Of a stretch of 64,000 bases of DNA, positions 30,553-42,345 are shown one piece after another; position 1 is the first letter of the stretch; each line of letters begins with the position of its first letter. A model generated the notes under the pieces. That model was given only the letters and a program-made list of their open reading frames with translations. It was not told where the DNA came from and made no database searches. The stretch covers positions 19,872,501 through 19,936,500 of the forward strand of contig CM055883.1 of the NCBI GenBank assembly GCA_029582165.1, written 5' to 3'. Origin of the DNA: Portulaca oleracea (lineage: Eukaryota; Streptophyta; Magnoliopsida; Caryophyllales; Portulacaceae). Both the position numbers and the translations under genes were made by a program.

Positions 30553-32535
30553 TTGGCCACTCACAACAAAATGCTTGAATCTCAGATTACTAGTTAGGCT
30601 AGTACTTCCACCACTTCTCTAGGAAAGCTACCTAGCCAACCTGTTGCGAACCCAAAGGACCAATGCAATGCCATAACCTTGAGAAGCGGGACGCAATTGG
30701 CGGGGCCTAGGGCTGTGTGTGATGAGCATGTTGTTGTTGATGTGCATGATGATGATGTTGCTGAGAATGTAGTTGAAGTTGAGAATGTTGTGAATGATGT
30801 GAATGCTGATGTGAGTAATGATGTGCATGAAGAGGTAAATGTGCCTCCTAAAGAACCTGTGATTGATGTTGATGTGCAAATTGAGAAAGAAGTTCTTAAG
30901 GATGCAACAAGAGTTCCCCAAAGAGTTTACACTCCACCCTTGCCTTTCCCTTAAAGATTGGCTAAGGCTAAAAGTGATAAGCAATTTGGGAAGTTCTTGG
31001 AGGTCCTCAAGAAACTTCATATTAACATTCCTTTCACCGATGCCCTGTCTCAAATGCCTTCCTACGCTAAATTTTTGAAGGAAATTTTGACAAACGAGAG
31101 GAAGTTGGAAGAGCATGAGGCGATGGCATGTGCTGAACAGTGTAGTGCCGTGCTCCAAAATAAGCTTCCCCCGAAGCTTAAGGATCCCGGTAGCTTCACC
31201 ATTCCTTGTGAAGTTGGAAAGATTTCTATAGACCGTGCGTTATGTGATCTTGGTTCTAGTGTGAGTCTTATGCCCCTCTCTTTGTCCCAAAAGCTTGGTA
31301 TGGATGAACTAAAGCCCACTACCATTTCTCTCCAGTTGGCCGACCAATCGGTCAAGTTTCCCATAGGGAATTTAGAAAATGTCCCCATTAAGTTGGGTAG
31401 CTTCTTTGTTCCTGTTGACTTTGTTATCCTAGAGATGGAGGAAGACACCCGTACCCCTATTATTCTTGGTAGACCTTTCATGGCTACGGCTGGGTGTTGC
31501 ATTGATGTGAAGAATGGTAGGATGTCCTTTAGTATAGGAGGTGAGAAAGCCGAGTTTAATTTGTTTGAAGCTGCTAAATTCCCTGCATTTTCTGATGATT
31601 GCTTTAGAGTGGATATCATTGATTCCATTCTTAGGGAGGATAACACTAACATTCGTTCTCATGATCCTCTTGAGCTTTGTTTGTTGTCTAACAGTAAAAC
31701 CCAGGATCACGATCCTGAGGTTGCCCATTGTGAGAAGCTCTTGCAGGCATCCCCAAAAGTTCCACCAACGCTGGAAACGGTGGAGGTACTAGAGGTTGAA
31801 AGTAATAACAAGAAAGCTTCGAGCGAGAAGGAAGCTCCAAAGGTAGAACTGAAACCTCTCCCTTCTTCCCTAAGGTATGAATTTCTTGGCCCCGATTCCT
31901 CTTATCCTGTGATTGGGAATGCAAACTTGAATGATGCTGAGATTGATTCATTATTGAGAGTCCTTAGGTCGCATCGTAAGGCCATTGGCTATACCATAGA
32001 TGACCTTAAAGGAATTAGTCCCTCGTTTTGCATGCATAGGATTTTGATGGAAGATGATTATAAACCCACCATTCAAAGTCAAAGAAGGTTAAACCCTAAC
32101 ATGAAAGAGGTGGTGAAAAAAGAGGTCTTGAAATTACTTGATGCTGGGATTATCTACCCTATTTCTGATAGTGAGTGGGTAAGTCCGGTGCATCTTGTGC
32201 CTAAGAAAGGGGGGATGGCTGTGGTGAAAAATGACAACAATGAGTTAATTCCTACCAGGACTGTTACGGGGTGGAGGATGTGTATTGATTACCGCAAGCT
32301 GAATGATGCCACCCGTAAAGACTATTTCCCTCTTCCTTTCATTGACCAAATGCTTGAAAGATTGGCGAATAATTCATTCTTTTGCTATCTAGATGGGTAT
32401 TCTGGGTTTTTCCAAATCCCTATCCACCCTAGTGATCAGGAAAAACCACCTTTACATGTCCTTACGGTACATTTTCCTATAGGAGAATGCCATTTGGGTT
32501 GTGTAATGCACTCGCTACTTTTCAACGATGCATGA
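30553..32535 (+). pseudogene. E3 protease and first half of reverse transcriptase
   Basis: Same frame as gag but with stops at about 30552, 30597 and 30954. The protease active site reads LCDLGSSVSLMPL, with the flap-side ILGRPFMATAG further on. Reverse transcriptase begins around 32000 (EVVKKEVLKLLDAGIIYPIS, then PVHLVPKKGG, MCIDYRKLNDATRKDYFPLP, YLDGYSGFFQIPIHP). A one-base shift near 32440 sends the frame off; the MPFGL and FMDD motifs lie in another frame downstream. The V/D-rich linker 30720-30950 joins gag and protease. Confidence 0.85.
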
Positions 32536-33362
32536 TGGCTATTTTCTCTGATTTTATTGAGGACATTATGGAGGTGTTTATGGATGATTTTCAGTCTATG
32601 GCAATTCTTTCGATCATTGTTTGAGAATCTTGCTAAAGTGTTGTCTCGATGTGAAGAAGTGAATTTGGTTTTAAATTGGGAGAAGTGCCATTTCATGGTA
32701 AAGGAGGATGTTGTCCTTGGTCATGTTGTGTCAAGCAAAGGCATTGAGGTTGACAAAGCAAAGGTTGAGGTGTTTGAAAGATTACCACCTCCAACTTCTG
32801 TTAAGGGTGTTAGGAGTTTTCTTGGACACGTTGGTTTCTACCGATGGTTCATAAAAGATTTTTCAAAAATTGCTAGACCTCTCACCCGATTGCTTGTCAA
32901 GGATTTGCCTTTTATATTTGATGATGTTTGCTTGAGTGCTTTCAACAGGTTGAAAGAAGCTTTGATCACTGCGCCTATTATGCAAGCCCCGGATTGGAGT
33001 TTGCCGTTTGAAGTGATGTGTGATGCGAGTGATTACGCATTGGGGAAATTTTGGGGCAAAGAAGAGATGGCAAGCCTGTCGCCATCTACTATGCGAGCCG
33101 AACTCTGGATGAGGCTCAAGTCAACTACGCCACCACGGAGAAGGAGTTCTTGGCGGTCGTTTTCGCCTTGGAGAAGTTTCGACCATACTTGATCAACTCC
33201 AAGGTGATTGTGTTCACCGATCATGCCGCTATTCGACACCTCATGAAGAAGTCGGACTCTAAACCTCGGCTTATTTGCTGGGTGTTGTTACTCCAAGAGT
33301 TCGATTTGGAAATTCGGGACAAGCCCGGATTGCAGAACGTGGTGGCCGATCATCTCTCTTGA
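32436..33362 (+). pseudogene. E3 reverse transcriptase end and RNase H
   Basis: After the shift, MPFGL, ATFQRCMM and the catalytic FMDDF are readable at about 32480-32595. A frame change at about 32590-32620 restores ENLAKVLSRCEEVNLVLNWE and the thumb. RNase H shows MCDASDYA, then another frameshift near 33045, then [20 protein letters not shown] and [11 protein letters not shown]. An in-frame stop at 33360-33362 separates RNase H from integrase. Thus at least three frame changes occur in this stretch. Confidence 0.8.
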
Positions 33363-34733
33363 TTGGAGGATGTTCCGAAAGAGACGCTTCCTATTGATGA
33401 TTCCTTCCCGGAAAAGAAGCTCATGGCCGTGTGTACCCCATTCATTCCATGGTATGTCAACTACGTCAATTATCTTGTGTGTGGAGTGTTGCCACCGGAG
33501 TTTTCATATCAACAAAAGAAGAGGTTCCTATTCAAGGTGAAGAGCTTTGTTTGGGAGGAACCACTTCTTTTCAAGCTATCTGCCGATGGGGTCTACCGGA
33601 GATGCATTCCGGAGGAAGAAGTTCAAGAGGTGCTACATCATTGCCATTCCACTACCTACGGTGGACATTTCGGCCCCGATAAGACCGCTTCCAAGGTCTT
33701 GCAAGCCGGCTTCTATTGGCCGACCCTCACCAAGGATGCAAGGGAGTATGTTTTAGCATGTGATCGTTGTCAACGGATGGGTAACATTTCTAAGAGGCAC
33801 GAGATGCCCCAAAGCGGAATTCTTGAGGTTGAGCTCTTCGACGTGTGGGGAATAGACTTTATGGGTCCTTTCCCTCCATCTCACAAGAACCTTTACATCC
33901 TTGTTGCTGTGGATTACGTGTCCAAATGGGTGGAGGGGATTGCATCTCCGATCAATGACTCAAGGGTCGTCATCAAATTCCTCAAGAAGAACATTTTCGC
34001 TCGATTTGGCACTCCTAGAGCCTTATTGAGCGATAATGGTACCCATTTTCGTAACCGGCCGCTAGAAACTCTCCTGAAGAAGTACGGAGTATTCCATAAG
34101 GTGGCAACACCGTACCATCCTCAAACAAGCGGGCAAGTAGAGCTTTCGAATCGGGAGTTGAAGAGCATCCTCGAGAAGACGGTTGACCGATCTCGAAAGG
34201 ATTGGTCATTGAAGCTTGACGACGCCTTGTGGGCGTACCGCACGGCGTTCAAAACTCCCCTTGGCACCACTCCATTCTGGTTGGTGTATGGGAAGCCGTG
34301 TCATTTGCCCGTGGAGTTGGAACATCGGGCATTTTGGGCTGTCCGTACTCTGAATTTTGATGCAAAGGCAACCGGTGAGAAGCGAATGCTTCAATTGCAA
34401 GAATTGGAGGAATTGAGGTTGCAAGCTTATGAAAGTTCGAGGATTTACAAGGAAAGGACCAAGAAGTGGCATGACAAATTCATCTTGCCAAAGAGGTTCA
34501 AGGAAGGCGATATGGTCCTTTTGTTCAACTCAAGGTTGAGATTATTCTCGGGAAAGCTGAAATCCCGGTGGTCCGAGCCTTTCCAAGTTATGAAAGCATA
34601 TCCTCATGGAGCTGTGGAAGTTTGGAGTGAGTCTACCGGCACATTCAAGGTCAAATTGAGGAGAAGGCCGCATGTTATGTCCTCGCCGATCCCGTATGAC
34701 TTGAGGTATGTATCGTCTAGCTTAAGACGTTAA
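33363..34733 (+). CDS. E3 integrase
   Basis: 456 codons with no internal stop. The zinc-binding HHCC lies in [16 protein letters not shown] and CDRCQ (about residues 95-140). The catalytic core has [20 protein letters not shown] and [10 protein letters not shown] (D, D, E in place). A C-terminal domain follows with [19 protein letters not shown]. It inserts element DNA in the genome. It has no start of its own: it follows RNase H in the same frame after one stop codon, so it was part of pol. It looks catalytically complete. Confidence 0.9.
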   Translation: MEDVPKETLPIDDSFPEKKLMAVCTPFIPWYVNYVNYLVCGVLPPEFSYQQKKRFLFKVKSFVWEEPLLFKLSADGVYRRCIPEEEVQEVLHHCHSTTYGGHFGPDKTASKVLQAGFYWPTLTKDAREYVLACDRCQRMGNISKRHEMPQSGILEVELFDVWGIDFMGPFPPSHKNLYILVAVDYVSKWVEGIASPINDSRVVIKFLKKNIFARFGTPRALLSDNGTHFRNRPLETLLKKYGVFHKVATPYHPQTSGQVELSNRELKSILEKTVDRSRKDWSLKLDDALWAYRTAFKTPLGTTPFWLVYGKPCHLPVELEHRAFWAVRTLNFDAKATGEKRMLQLQELEELRLQAYESSRIYKERTKKWHDKFILPKRFKEGDMVLLFNSRLRLFSGKLKSRWSEPFQVMKAYPHGAVEVWSESTGTFKVKLRRRPHVMSSPIPYDLRYVSSSLRR

Positions 34734-35940
34734 ATTAGCACTTCTTGGGAGGCAACCCAAGCTTTTTAATTACTTGTCTTTCCCTTTCATTCTTTTTGTC
34801 TTTTATAGGAGTTTATTTTTCTTACCTTTTCATTTTCTTTCCCCTTTCCTAGTTTTCTTATTTTCCTTAGTTCATTTCATTTTCATTTTGTTTCTTTCCT
34901 TTGATTTTCTCTTGTTTTAACCGTGTTCTCTTTTGTATAGTGTGGATTTTTGTGAGTATCTGTGAGTAAAAAAAAAAAAGAGAGAGAGAGAGAGTTTTAG
35001 GGGGTGTAAGAGTGGAGTTCGAGTAAGGAAATTAGCATGGAGGAGTTGGTTTCTAGGGTGTTTTTGATGGTTTAATGATTGAAAAGAGCTTGAGTTAGAA
35101 AGGCTTAAGAAAAAAAATGAGAGTTTGAGGGAGTTGTGGAAGAAAAGAACGGTAAAAATCATGAGTGAAAAAAGATAGAAGTAAAGGGGTGTGGAAGGCG
35201 TTTCAAAAACCAGCTCAAAATAAGGTTCCAGGGCCAACCACGGGCTGCCCGTGGTGGAAGCCACGGACCGTGGTATCCTGGACTTCATTCGTTGAAGAAA
35301 ATTCAATTTCCAGTGCCAACCACGGGCCACCCGTGGTGGAAGCCACGGACCGTGGTGGCTGGAAATTTCTTGCTTAAAAAAAAAATTAAAAAAAAATTCG
35401 CAAAACTCCCAGAAGCAGCGCCAACCACGGGCTGCCCAAGGTTTTCACCACGGACCGTGGTGGCTGGAAATTCAAAACAAAAAAAAAAACAACGGCGCAC
35501 GCGAACTGGCAGACCAGTGCCAACCACGGGCTGCCCGTGGTTGGAGCCACGGACCGTGGCGGCTGGCCTACGCAGAACCCCCCTTCGTTTTTCCCCCTTT
35601 TCTCACTCAATTCATTCGTTCTTCCTTCTTCTTTCACCTATTTGTCGAACCCTAGCCCCAATGTCCAACTTCTCCATCTTTCTTATCAACCCTCCTCTCC
35701 TTTTTCTTCATTCTTCCCAAACTCTAAACCCTAACTTCTTCTTCTTCATTCCTTCTCTCACCTATCTTCATCCGTCACAGATTCAAACCCACCATCACAC
35801 CATTCGAACTCCATCCACCACCACATCCACCAATTCGAACCCAACGCACATCATTCCCATTACCCTTCACTTCCATTTTCAATTTCACCCTTCACTTCCA
35901 TTTTTCCAAATATCACCATTGTTGGAGCTTTGAGTTTCCA
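34734..35940 (+). other. E3 spacer after integrase with low-complexity DNA
   Basis: It starts with CTTGGGAGGCAACCCAAGC, the short motif that follows pol in many Athila elements. T-rich and GA-rich stretches follow (AG repeat at about 34978-34994), then the palindrome array 35238-35559 and a CT/CA-rich leader to the ORF1 start. Long frames across this region (35292-35933 and antisense) are low-complexity and unsupported. Confidence 0.7.
35238..35559 (+). repeat. Array of four paired palindromes in E3
   Basis: Four copies of the paired unit of the E3 LTR: 35238-35273, 35320-35355, 35423-35460, 35524-35559, spaced about 80-105 bp. Each is CCACGGGC(T/C)(G/A)CCCGTGG-like, a 6-8 bp linker, then CCACGGACCGTGG. 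All are preceded by GCCAA, as in the LTR copy. The CCACGGACCGTGG half is preserved in all four; the third copy has a changed first half. Confidence 0.9.
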
Positions 35941-37291
35941 TGGCACCCAAAAAGAGAAGCGATCTTCTTTGGGTCCTCCAACGCACCAAATCCGAGGGAG
36001 CTTCGTGCTCAACGAGCCGCAAACCGCGCTGCTATGGAGCAAGGTAATGATCCTATCCCTTTTCATTTCAATAGCCCAATGCATACTGCCAATTACTTGC
36101 GTTTGAGAACCCGTGGTTTTGTTGCTACTCGATATGTTGATGATGCTTTGTTGCAAGCCATGGGTGTTTTGGATGACATTATGTTGTTGTTTGCTAGGGG
36201 GGATGGGTGATTACCTAACTATCAAAGAACCTTCCTATTCGGACTTAGACTTTGGAGTTTTTGAGCACCCTCTACACTGAGGTTCAAAGTGGGCGTAATT
36301 GCCAAGAGGGGGTCATTAGGTCCGTTTGCGTGGCCAAGATTATCAATTGAATTTGAGTACCTTCAATAGCATGTTCCACCTCCCTCGTCCCCTTGATGCT
36401 AGTGAGCGTCGTGTGCCTCCGAGGTATGACCCGGATTCTTTCTGGGAAATGATCTCCGGGGAGTCACATTTTGACACTAGTAGGTCAAAGGCAACTGAAA
36501 TCAAGAACCCCGTGATTAGATTAGCTCAACGCATCTTCGCGACGAGCTTTTTCACGAGAGATGATAGCATGAATGTGCCTCGGGTGGCAGAGTTGTTTTT
36601 CATGAAGAACATGTATGAGGGTAGGCAGATGGACCCTGGCTCTTTCTTAATTACACATCTTCAAGAGATAGCTAATAGGAAAAAGGGTAAGATTACCTGC
36701 GGGGGGATTGTCACTAGGATTGCAAAATCTCTAGGGGTCATACCAAATGAGGAGTTTAGGATCCCAGGGTCTGAGAGGCTTGACCAGAACGCCTTGACCA
36801 CCATGCTCTTTATTGTTTCTAGGGGTGGTAGCATTTACTGGAGGTACCCTAATCGGCAGCTCATGCAGTTGCCCAATGTTGCCCGAACGACTATCCAAAA
36901 CCAGGCCAACTTCTCCTTCCTACCGGGAGGGGATGGAGACCCAGCTCCCCTAGACCTTATTGTGTATGATCCTGAGTCCGACCATGATGAGCCCCAATCC
37001 CCTCAGTCACCTGGCCCTTCCTCCTCCCACGCTTTCAACATGGATGACTTTTCTACTACACTTCGCGAGATCCGCGACGAGCAAACCTCCCTTAGGGAGT
37101 ATGTCCGATCGGAGCACACTGAGCGTCGGGGCATGATTGCGTCGCAAAATCAACATTTGACTAATATGAGCGAGTGTTTATCCGCAATGCATGGTTGGTT
37201 TGAGAGCCATGGAGCTCAGATCCCTTACCCTTACCCTCCACCCCCCCTGATGCGTGATGTTTGTTCATTGGCTTTTCCTTCCCCCCTATGA
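35941..37291 (+). pseudogene. E3 Athila ORF1-type gene
   Basis: It starts ATGGCACCCAAAAAG (MAPKK), shifts frame within about 35 bases, continues as a frame with FHFNSPMHTANYLRLRTRGF, ends at a stop near 36210, and resumes as the open frame 36326-37291 (321 codons) with LNLSTFNSMFHLP, FFTRDDSMNVPRVAELFFMK and ITCGGIVTRIAKSLG. This matches the Athila ORF1 protein family found between pol and the 3' LTR (sometimes called env-like). Function unknown. The C-terminal part is P/S-rich with a heptad-like stretch (LREIRDEQTSLREYV). No clear membrane segment is seen. Confidence 0.7.
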
Positions 37292-37313
37292 TTGTTTGCT
37301 TCTGTTTAGCATT

Positions 37314-37347
37314 GAGGACAATGCTGTGTCCTAGCATGGAGGGGTTG
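37314..37347 (+). other. Internal polypurine-tract-like module in E3
   Basis: A hairpin AGGACA-loop-TGTCCT (37314-37331) is followed directly by AGCATGGAGGGGTTGG. The same AGCATGGAGGGGTTG occurs at the true polypurine tract (about 39224-39238). This copy lies 1.9 kb upstream, just after ORF1. Confidence 0.65.
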
Positions 37348-39198
37348 GTTAGTTGCATGTGATTTGGTTGTCTTGATTGATTTGGTTGCCATGTTTCGAT
37401 GATTGGTGATAGTTTTTGGGAGAATGACTTGTGTATATACATTTGTACATATCTTTGCATCATGCATATATTTTGCATAGCATGTAGTAGTGTTTCATTA
37501 GTCTAGGTGTGTCCTTTCTTTCCTTTATTTTTCCTGTTTTTCTTCGTAGGTAATCATTTAAGTATGTAGGTTGCATTTAGTTTAGTTGCATTTAGTTCAT
37601 CCGGTTAGATTAGAAAAAAAAAATCAAAGAAAAGCCAAAAACATTTAGAAAAACCATGCAAAAAGAAAAAAATTAGAATAGCTTTAGGATTAGTTAGGTA
37701 AGTCTCCGGTGATGATTGTAAGCTAGGTAGTATTTCTTGTAGCTTTGTTTGGCCCTTGCGTAGCCCGTTAGTGATTCAAAGATTTGAAAATGAATTTCGA
37801 AAACATCTTGATTTGAGATTACATCTTGATAGTGAAGATTTATTGCCCTTCTTGACCCTTTGATGTGAGCTTAGCATTTGTATGTGTATGTTCTTTGATT
37901 GGTTGTTGAGCACAAACCTGTGAGACCACTAAGCCAAAAATGACTAATCATTTTCATTAGTCTCATATTTCCATGTGTGAGTCAACCTTGGTTGCGATCT
38001 CTAGAACTTGTTTTTCATCTCTTTGAAACTGCATTTTGCATCATGCATTGACAACATGATTGAGGCATTCATTCGCACTTATTGTAGCTACATAGCCAAA
38101 TAGCCACCCTATTCATGTAATTCTCCGCTTTTAACCCTTCTTTGGCCTTTGAATACTCCGTTCTCTTGGAATAAATCGAAATTATAGCCTTAGCCAATTC
38201 ATATCTACCTACCTTAAGCTATTGCTTGGAGTATATTGAGTGTGGTCGATGGGGGGTTACTTGTGAATACTCCCGCAAAATGATTTGTTGGGAAAGTCAT
38301 GAATAGGAAGTGATGAGGTTTTTCTCACTTATGTAGTATCAATGTAGTGATTATGCGGCAAGGGCCACCAAGTTTTGTACTTGATTTTTCATATGATTCG
38401 CACTTGCCAATCACTGGCTTCGAAAAAGAAGAGAGAAAACAATCCAATAGCAAATAAAAAAAAGACGAAAAAAAACGAAAAAAAAAACAAAACAAAAGAA
38501 AAAAAAAGTAAAAAAGTAAAAAAAAAAAGGGGAGCACAAGTGTGATGGCAAGTGAGGAGTCTAGTAAAGAGGCGGTTTCTAATAATGTTTCAGGCTTGTT
38601 ATGATTGTTTGCGGGCGAGTAAGGTTCAATGACATTGAGTGAGGTTGGAAAAGTATAACTCCAAGCTTGGCTTCAAGCTCCACTTATCCAAATATTTTCC
38701 ATCCCTTACCCCTTAACCTTAGCCCCATTACAACCCTTTCAAAGACCTCTTGATTGTCATTTGCATTTTGCATATAGCGGTAGAGAATCGAGATGATCAT
38801 CAAGCATATGGTAGATTGTTTCCTAGGCTAGAGTATTGAGAGAACCGAACATCAAACTCATTTTGAAAACACATGGGAGGAGTGTTTCCACATCCCCAAA
38901 AGTGAGGATTGCTCTCAACCGTTTTAGTTTCATACTCATACATGTGTTCTCTCACTGATTCGGTGACAGAAGGGTGACTAATTTGATCTTGATGGTGTGA
39001 TTCCCCTAAATCCTTTTCGAAAATCTCCCTCTATCTTGTGCTAAAATGTTTTGATCGCTTTTGGGCTGTGTTTTCGTTGGACTAAGTTGCTTGAGAGTTC
39101 TGCTATGGCTTACCTCAGGGGGCTTGTACATAGGATGTTCGACTCCCTCTTTTCTTTTTCTCTTTTTCAGTCTGTTTTTCCTAGTTTTGAGTCTAGTA
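37348..39198 (+). other. E3 3' untranslated region
   Basis: No gene seen. It holds A-rich stretches (37614-37690 and 38455-38530) and unique AT-rich DNA. Open frames here are short or low-complexity. Confidence 0.6.
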
Positions 39199-39236
39199 CT
39201 TGCTTGGGGACAAGCAAGGTATTAGCATGGAGGGGT
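39199..39236 (+). other. E3 hairpin and polypurine tract
   Basis: Hairpin CTTGCTTGGGGACAAGCAAG (7-bp stem) at 39199-39218, then the polypurine tract GCATGGAGGGGT ending at 39236, immediately before the 3' LTR. Comparable hairpins stand before the tracts of E1 and E4. Confidence 0.75.
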
Positions 39237-40547
39237 TGATAAGTGCATTATTTGCACTTATTTTTGGGTATTTTAGAAGCATAATCATGGTAATTTTTGG
39301 CTAAAGAAGTGTTTAATCTTCCCCATTTCTCTATTTACGCTTGGTCTTTGCGTTTTTGGCGTTGATTTTCAGGTTTAGGGCCAAAAAGGTGATTTTTGGA
39401 GCAAATTTGGTAAGGCCAAGGGTACCACGGGCATCAACTACTGTTGATAAGACCGTGGTAAAAATTTCTGTAAGAAACGAGAAGGGAATCGCGAGACAGC
39501 GCCAACCACGGGCTGCCCGTGGTGGAAGCCACGGACCGTGGTTGATGTTGTTTTCTCGCGCTGGCGGTTATTCTCACGGGATAAACTGGGGGAAAAGCTG
39601 GGACGACAGTTTATCAGTTATTCTGGGCAGAAAAGAGAGAGGTTAGAGAGGAATTCTTCACCAAAAACACCTCCATTCATCAAGAATAAATTCGAAGACA
39701 TTGAAGATAAGGAATTCAAGAAGAAGCACGCAACACTCTTGTGAAGTTCTTGAGAGAATCCTACGAATTTCTCCTTAGTGTTTGCTTTACTCTTCTCACT
39801 TTCCCTTCCTTAATTCTAGAATTGATTACATGTTTAGAACGTATTTCTTGTTTTCAATGAATACTTGTGAGTAGATTTCGTTCTTTCTAGGGTTTTATGA
39901 ACCATTCAATATGGAGTTTGATTAGGAATGTTTTAACTTGTACTTGAATGCTCAATTGAATCAATAGTAGGTTGCGTTCTTTCTTGCTTACGAATGTTCT
40001 TAAGGCCTTGGATGTTTGTAATTCAGAAATTAACCTAAGAAGTACCGAAAGGTGAATTAGGGGAGTTTGACCACCAACCCTTCTACCTAGGCTTACGAAA
40101 GTTGAAAAAGGAGTAGTAGACTAGGGTGTCATTAGATAACCCGACCTTGTTTAGACCTTCAATTTTGTTTAACCTGAAAAGCAGATGAAAGTTGTTGATT
40201 AGGTTAGTCAGAATAATTCTATTTAGCATCGAAAGGGCGATAGAATTTAGAGGTTATCGATTCTTGATTCGTTTGAGTTACTTTCTTGTGCATGCTTTAA
40301 TTTGGCTTTCAAACCCTATTGTTAGGTGTGTAAAACCCTAGAAGTCTTCATCCATCGAATTACCTCGAGTTAATCCTTTCTAGTCCACTCTAGTTCTAGT
40401 TAGTTCATTAGAATTCATTAAAAAAATATCAACCCGATTGGCTTAGCAATCAAGTAGAGGGATAGTTCACTGAGTTACTAGACCTAGCCCCTGTGGGATC
40501 GACCTTGACATTGCTACAATAGTACCCGTGTGCTTGCGGCCCTGTCA
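39237..40547 (+). repeat. E3 3' LTR
   Basis: Same length as the 5' LTR (1311 bp). By eye I count about seven single-base differences between the two, none of them indels. Palindrome pair at 39506-39541. Confidence 0.95.
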
Positions 40548-40552
40548 GCTAT

Positions 40553-41612
40553 CCTTGGGACTAGCTTTGTTAAGGTCTCCAAAATCTACGCACATGCTCA
40601 CCTTCCCATCTTTCTTGGGTACTGGGACAATGTTAGCAATCCATTCGGGATATTGGACTGCTTTGATGAACTTAGCGTCAAGCTGCTTGATCACTTCTTC
40701 CTCAATCTTCTTAGCCCATTCAGGCTTGATCCTTCTAGCCTTTTGTCGAACCGGCTTTGCGTCAGGAAGTAAAGGGATGGTATGCTCCGCAATTTCCCTA
40801 TCAATCCCAGGCATATCTTCGTAAGACCATGCGAACACGTCTACAAACTCCTTGAGAAGCTCTGTAAAGGACACTCGTTCTTCTGCCGTGAGCGAGCTTC
40901 CTAACTTCAATTCCCGAGGTTGTCCTTCTGTGCCCACATTTAAGGTGATAGTGTCTTCCAACACCGCCATCTTATGCTCATGTTCATTAGAAAATTCTTT
41001 TAAGGGTTCATTAAATTCCAGATTATTATTGGCGCAGCAGCTCAGGGATGAGGGGAAAGAAGAACCAGAGTAAGCAAAAAGGTTCATTTTATTGAATGCA
41101 GAAAGGAATTCATCGCCAGCAGACTCAAGACCAGACTCACTTGACTCTAGATCACTAAAACCTGACTCTATGTCCTTCGGAACAGACTCTCCTACAGATA
41201 AAGGAAAATTATTCTCCTCAGCGTCGACCCACGAGACCGCCTTAACCTCTCCGTCTTCAGCAATCATAAGACTTGGATCAAAGCTTGGGTTAGATAGCGC
41301 AACAATAACAGCATCGGCTTCAGATTTCTCCGGGGTAGCTTCTTGTCCAAACAGCATGCCAAAGATGTTTCTTCCAGCAAGATGAGTCCATTCTAATGGA
41401 GGCTGTTTGTCCCGAGCGGGAACAAAGACAGTAGCCATATTAATGGAGCAATCATTGAAGACTTCCAGTCCAGCAACTTGAACTCCTTTGTTCTTCAGAT
41501 AGAATGGCTCAGGAAACCCATAGTAAGGGAAGTCATCCCCTTCCTTGACAAATTTTCCATTCAGAGTGAGTGGATAGGGCTTTACTTGGAACAAGGTGGG
41601 AGGATTGTCCAT
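40553..41612 (-). pseudogene. E2 reverse transcriptase, N-terminal part
   Basis: Minus-strand frame of about 350 codons ending at the E3 insertion. The first two thirds are the acidic, variable region between protease and reverse transcriptase. The end has FAWSYEDMPGID, KPVRQKARRIKPEWAKKIEE, PVPKKDGKVSMCVDFGDLNK (family: MCVDYRDLNKA) and KDS, where it stops at the insertion. The continuation is at 27824. In-frame with the protease ORF apart from stops. Confidence 0.85.
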
Positions 41613-41621
41613 TCTTTTCTG

Positions 41622-42296
41622 TTAAATAATAGCCATTTTTGCGAACCTAGCCTCTTTCTCAGTAGGCTTATAGCCTAAGCCGAACCTTCCCTTCTGCTTA
41701 AAAGTCTTAAACACAGGAGGGATTTTATTCTTCGGGTTCTTTCCTAGCGACATTCCCGAGAAATGTCCTTGTTTCTTGAGCATAGCATGTACCTTGGGGT
41801 TTGAGTAGGGATCGAAGTCAAAAGGTGCTTCATCCTTGCTCATCATTGCCACGAGCTCAAAATTGTGGAGTTCTTCGTCCATTGAGTTGTGCTCCACCTC
41901 GAGAGTTGACTGTTTAGGAGTGAAAATAGCATTGATGGATTCCCCTGAGATAGCGATCACTTGTCCTTGAACCAACATTTTCACCTTCTGGTGTAAGGTG
42001 GATGCTATAGCATTACACTCATGAAGCTAGGGCCTCCCTAATAGCAAATTAAAGGAGGCGGGAATCTCCAACACCACAAACTCCACATTCTGAGTGATAC
42101 TACCAGTACTAATAGGCAACACCACAGATCCAACAGACTTCCGGGGCGAATTGTCATATGCCCTGAGTTGTACACCGTTTTGAGCCAAGTGTTGTTGTTG
42201 TACTCCCAATTTTTGTGCCATCCTCCAAGGGCACACATTTACAGCTGACCCATTGTCAATCAAAACCAGCAGTATAGTTTTGTTGGAGCATTGCAC
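41622..42296 (-). pseudogene. E2 protease
   Basis: Minus-strand frames 42296-42027 and 41984-41622, same reading frame, separated by one stop at about 42025. Active-site region VLIDNGSAVNVCPWRMAQKL and the far motif FNLLLGRP are those of Tat proteases (D-N-G-S). The second half holds the conserved FSGMSLGKN-like and GRFGLGY stretches that precede reverse transcriptase in Tat pol. Confidence 0.8.
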
Positions 42297-42345
42297 TGTA
42301 AGATATAGGGCTTTGTTGTGAGACGCTCCTCCTTGAGGTAGATCT

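Larger units (their letters stand above)
27825..40547 (+). mobile_element. E3: Athila-like element inserted in E2 reverse transcriptase
   Basis: Two 1311-bp LTRs (27825-29135 and 39237-40547), TGATAAG...CCCTGTCA, flanked by the duplication GCTAT (27820-27824 and 40548-40552). It has a tRNA-Asp-type primer site, Athila-type gag, protease, reverse transcriptase, RNase H, integrase and an Athila ORF1-type gene before the 3' end. By eye the LTRs differ at only about seven positions, so this is the youngest layer, yet several genes are broken. Confidence 0.95.

Noticed and set aside
35238..35559. Regularly spaced palindromic repeats, CRISPR-like at first sight
   Set aside because: A plant retrotransposon context, four uneven copies with related spacers, no cas genes; the unit is that of the E3 LTR.
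36326..37291. Possible envelope protein of a virus-like element
   Set aside because: No signal peptide or transmembrane segment visible; the motifs fit Athila ORF1, so no env claim is made.
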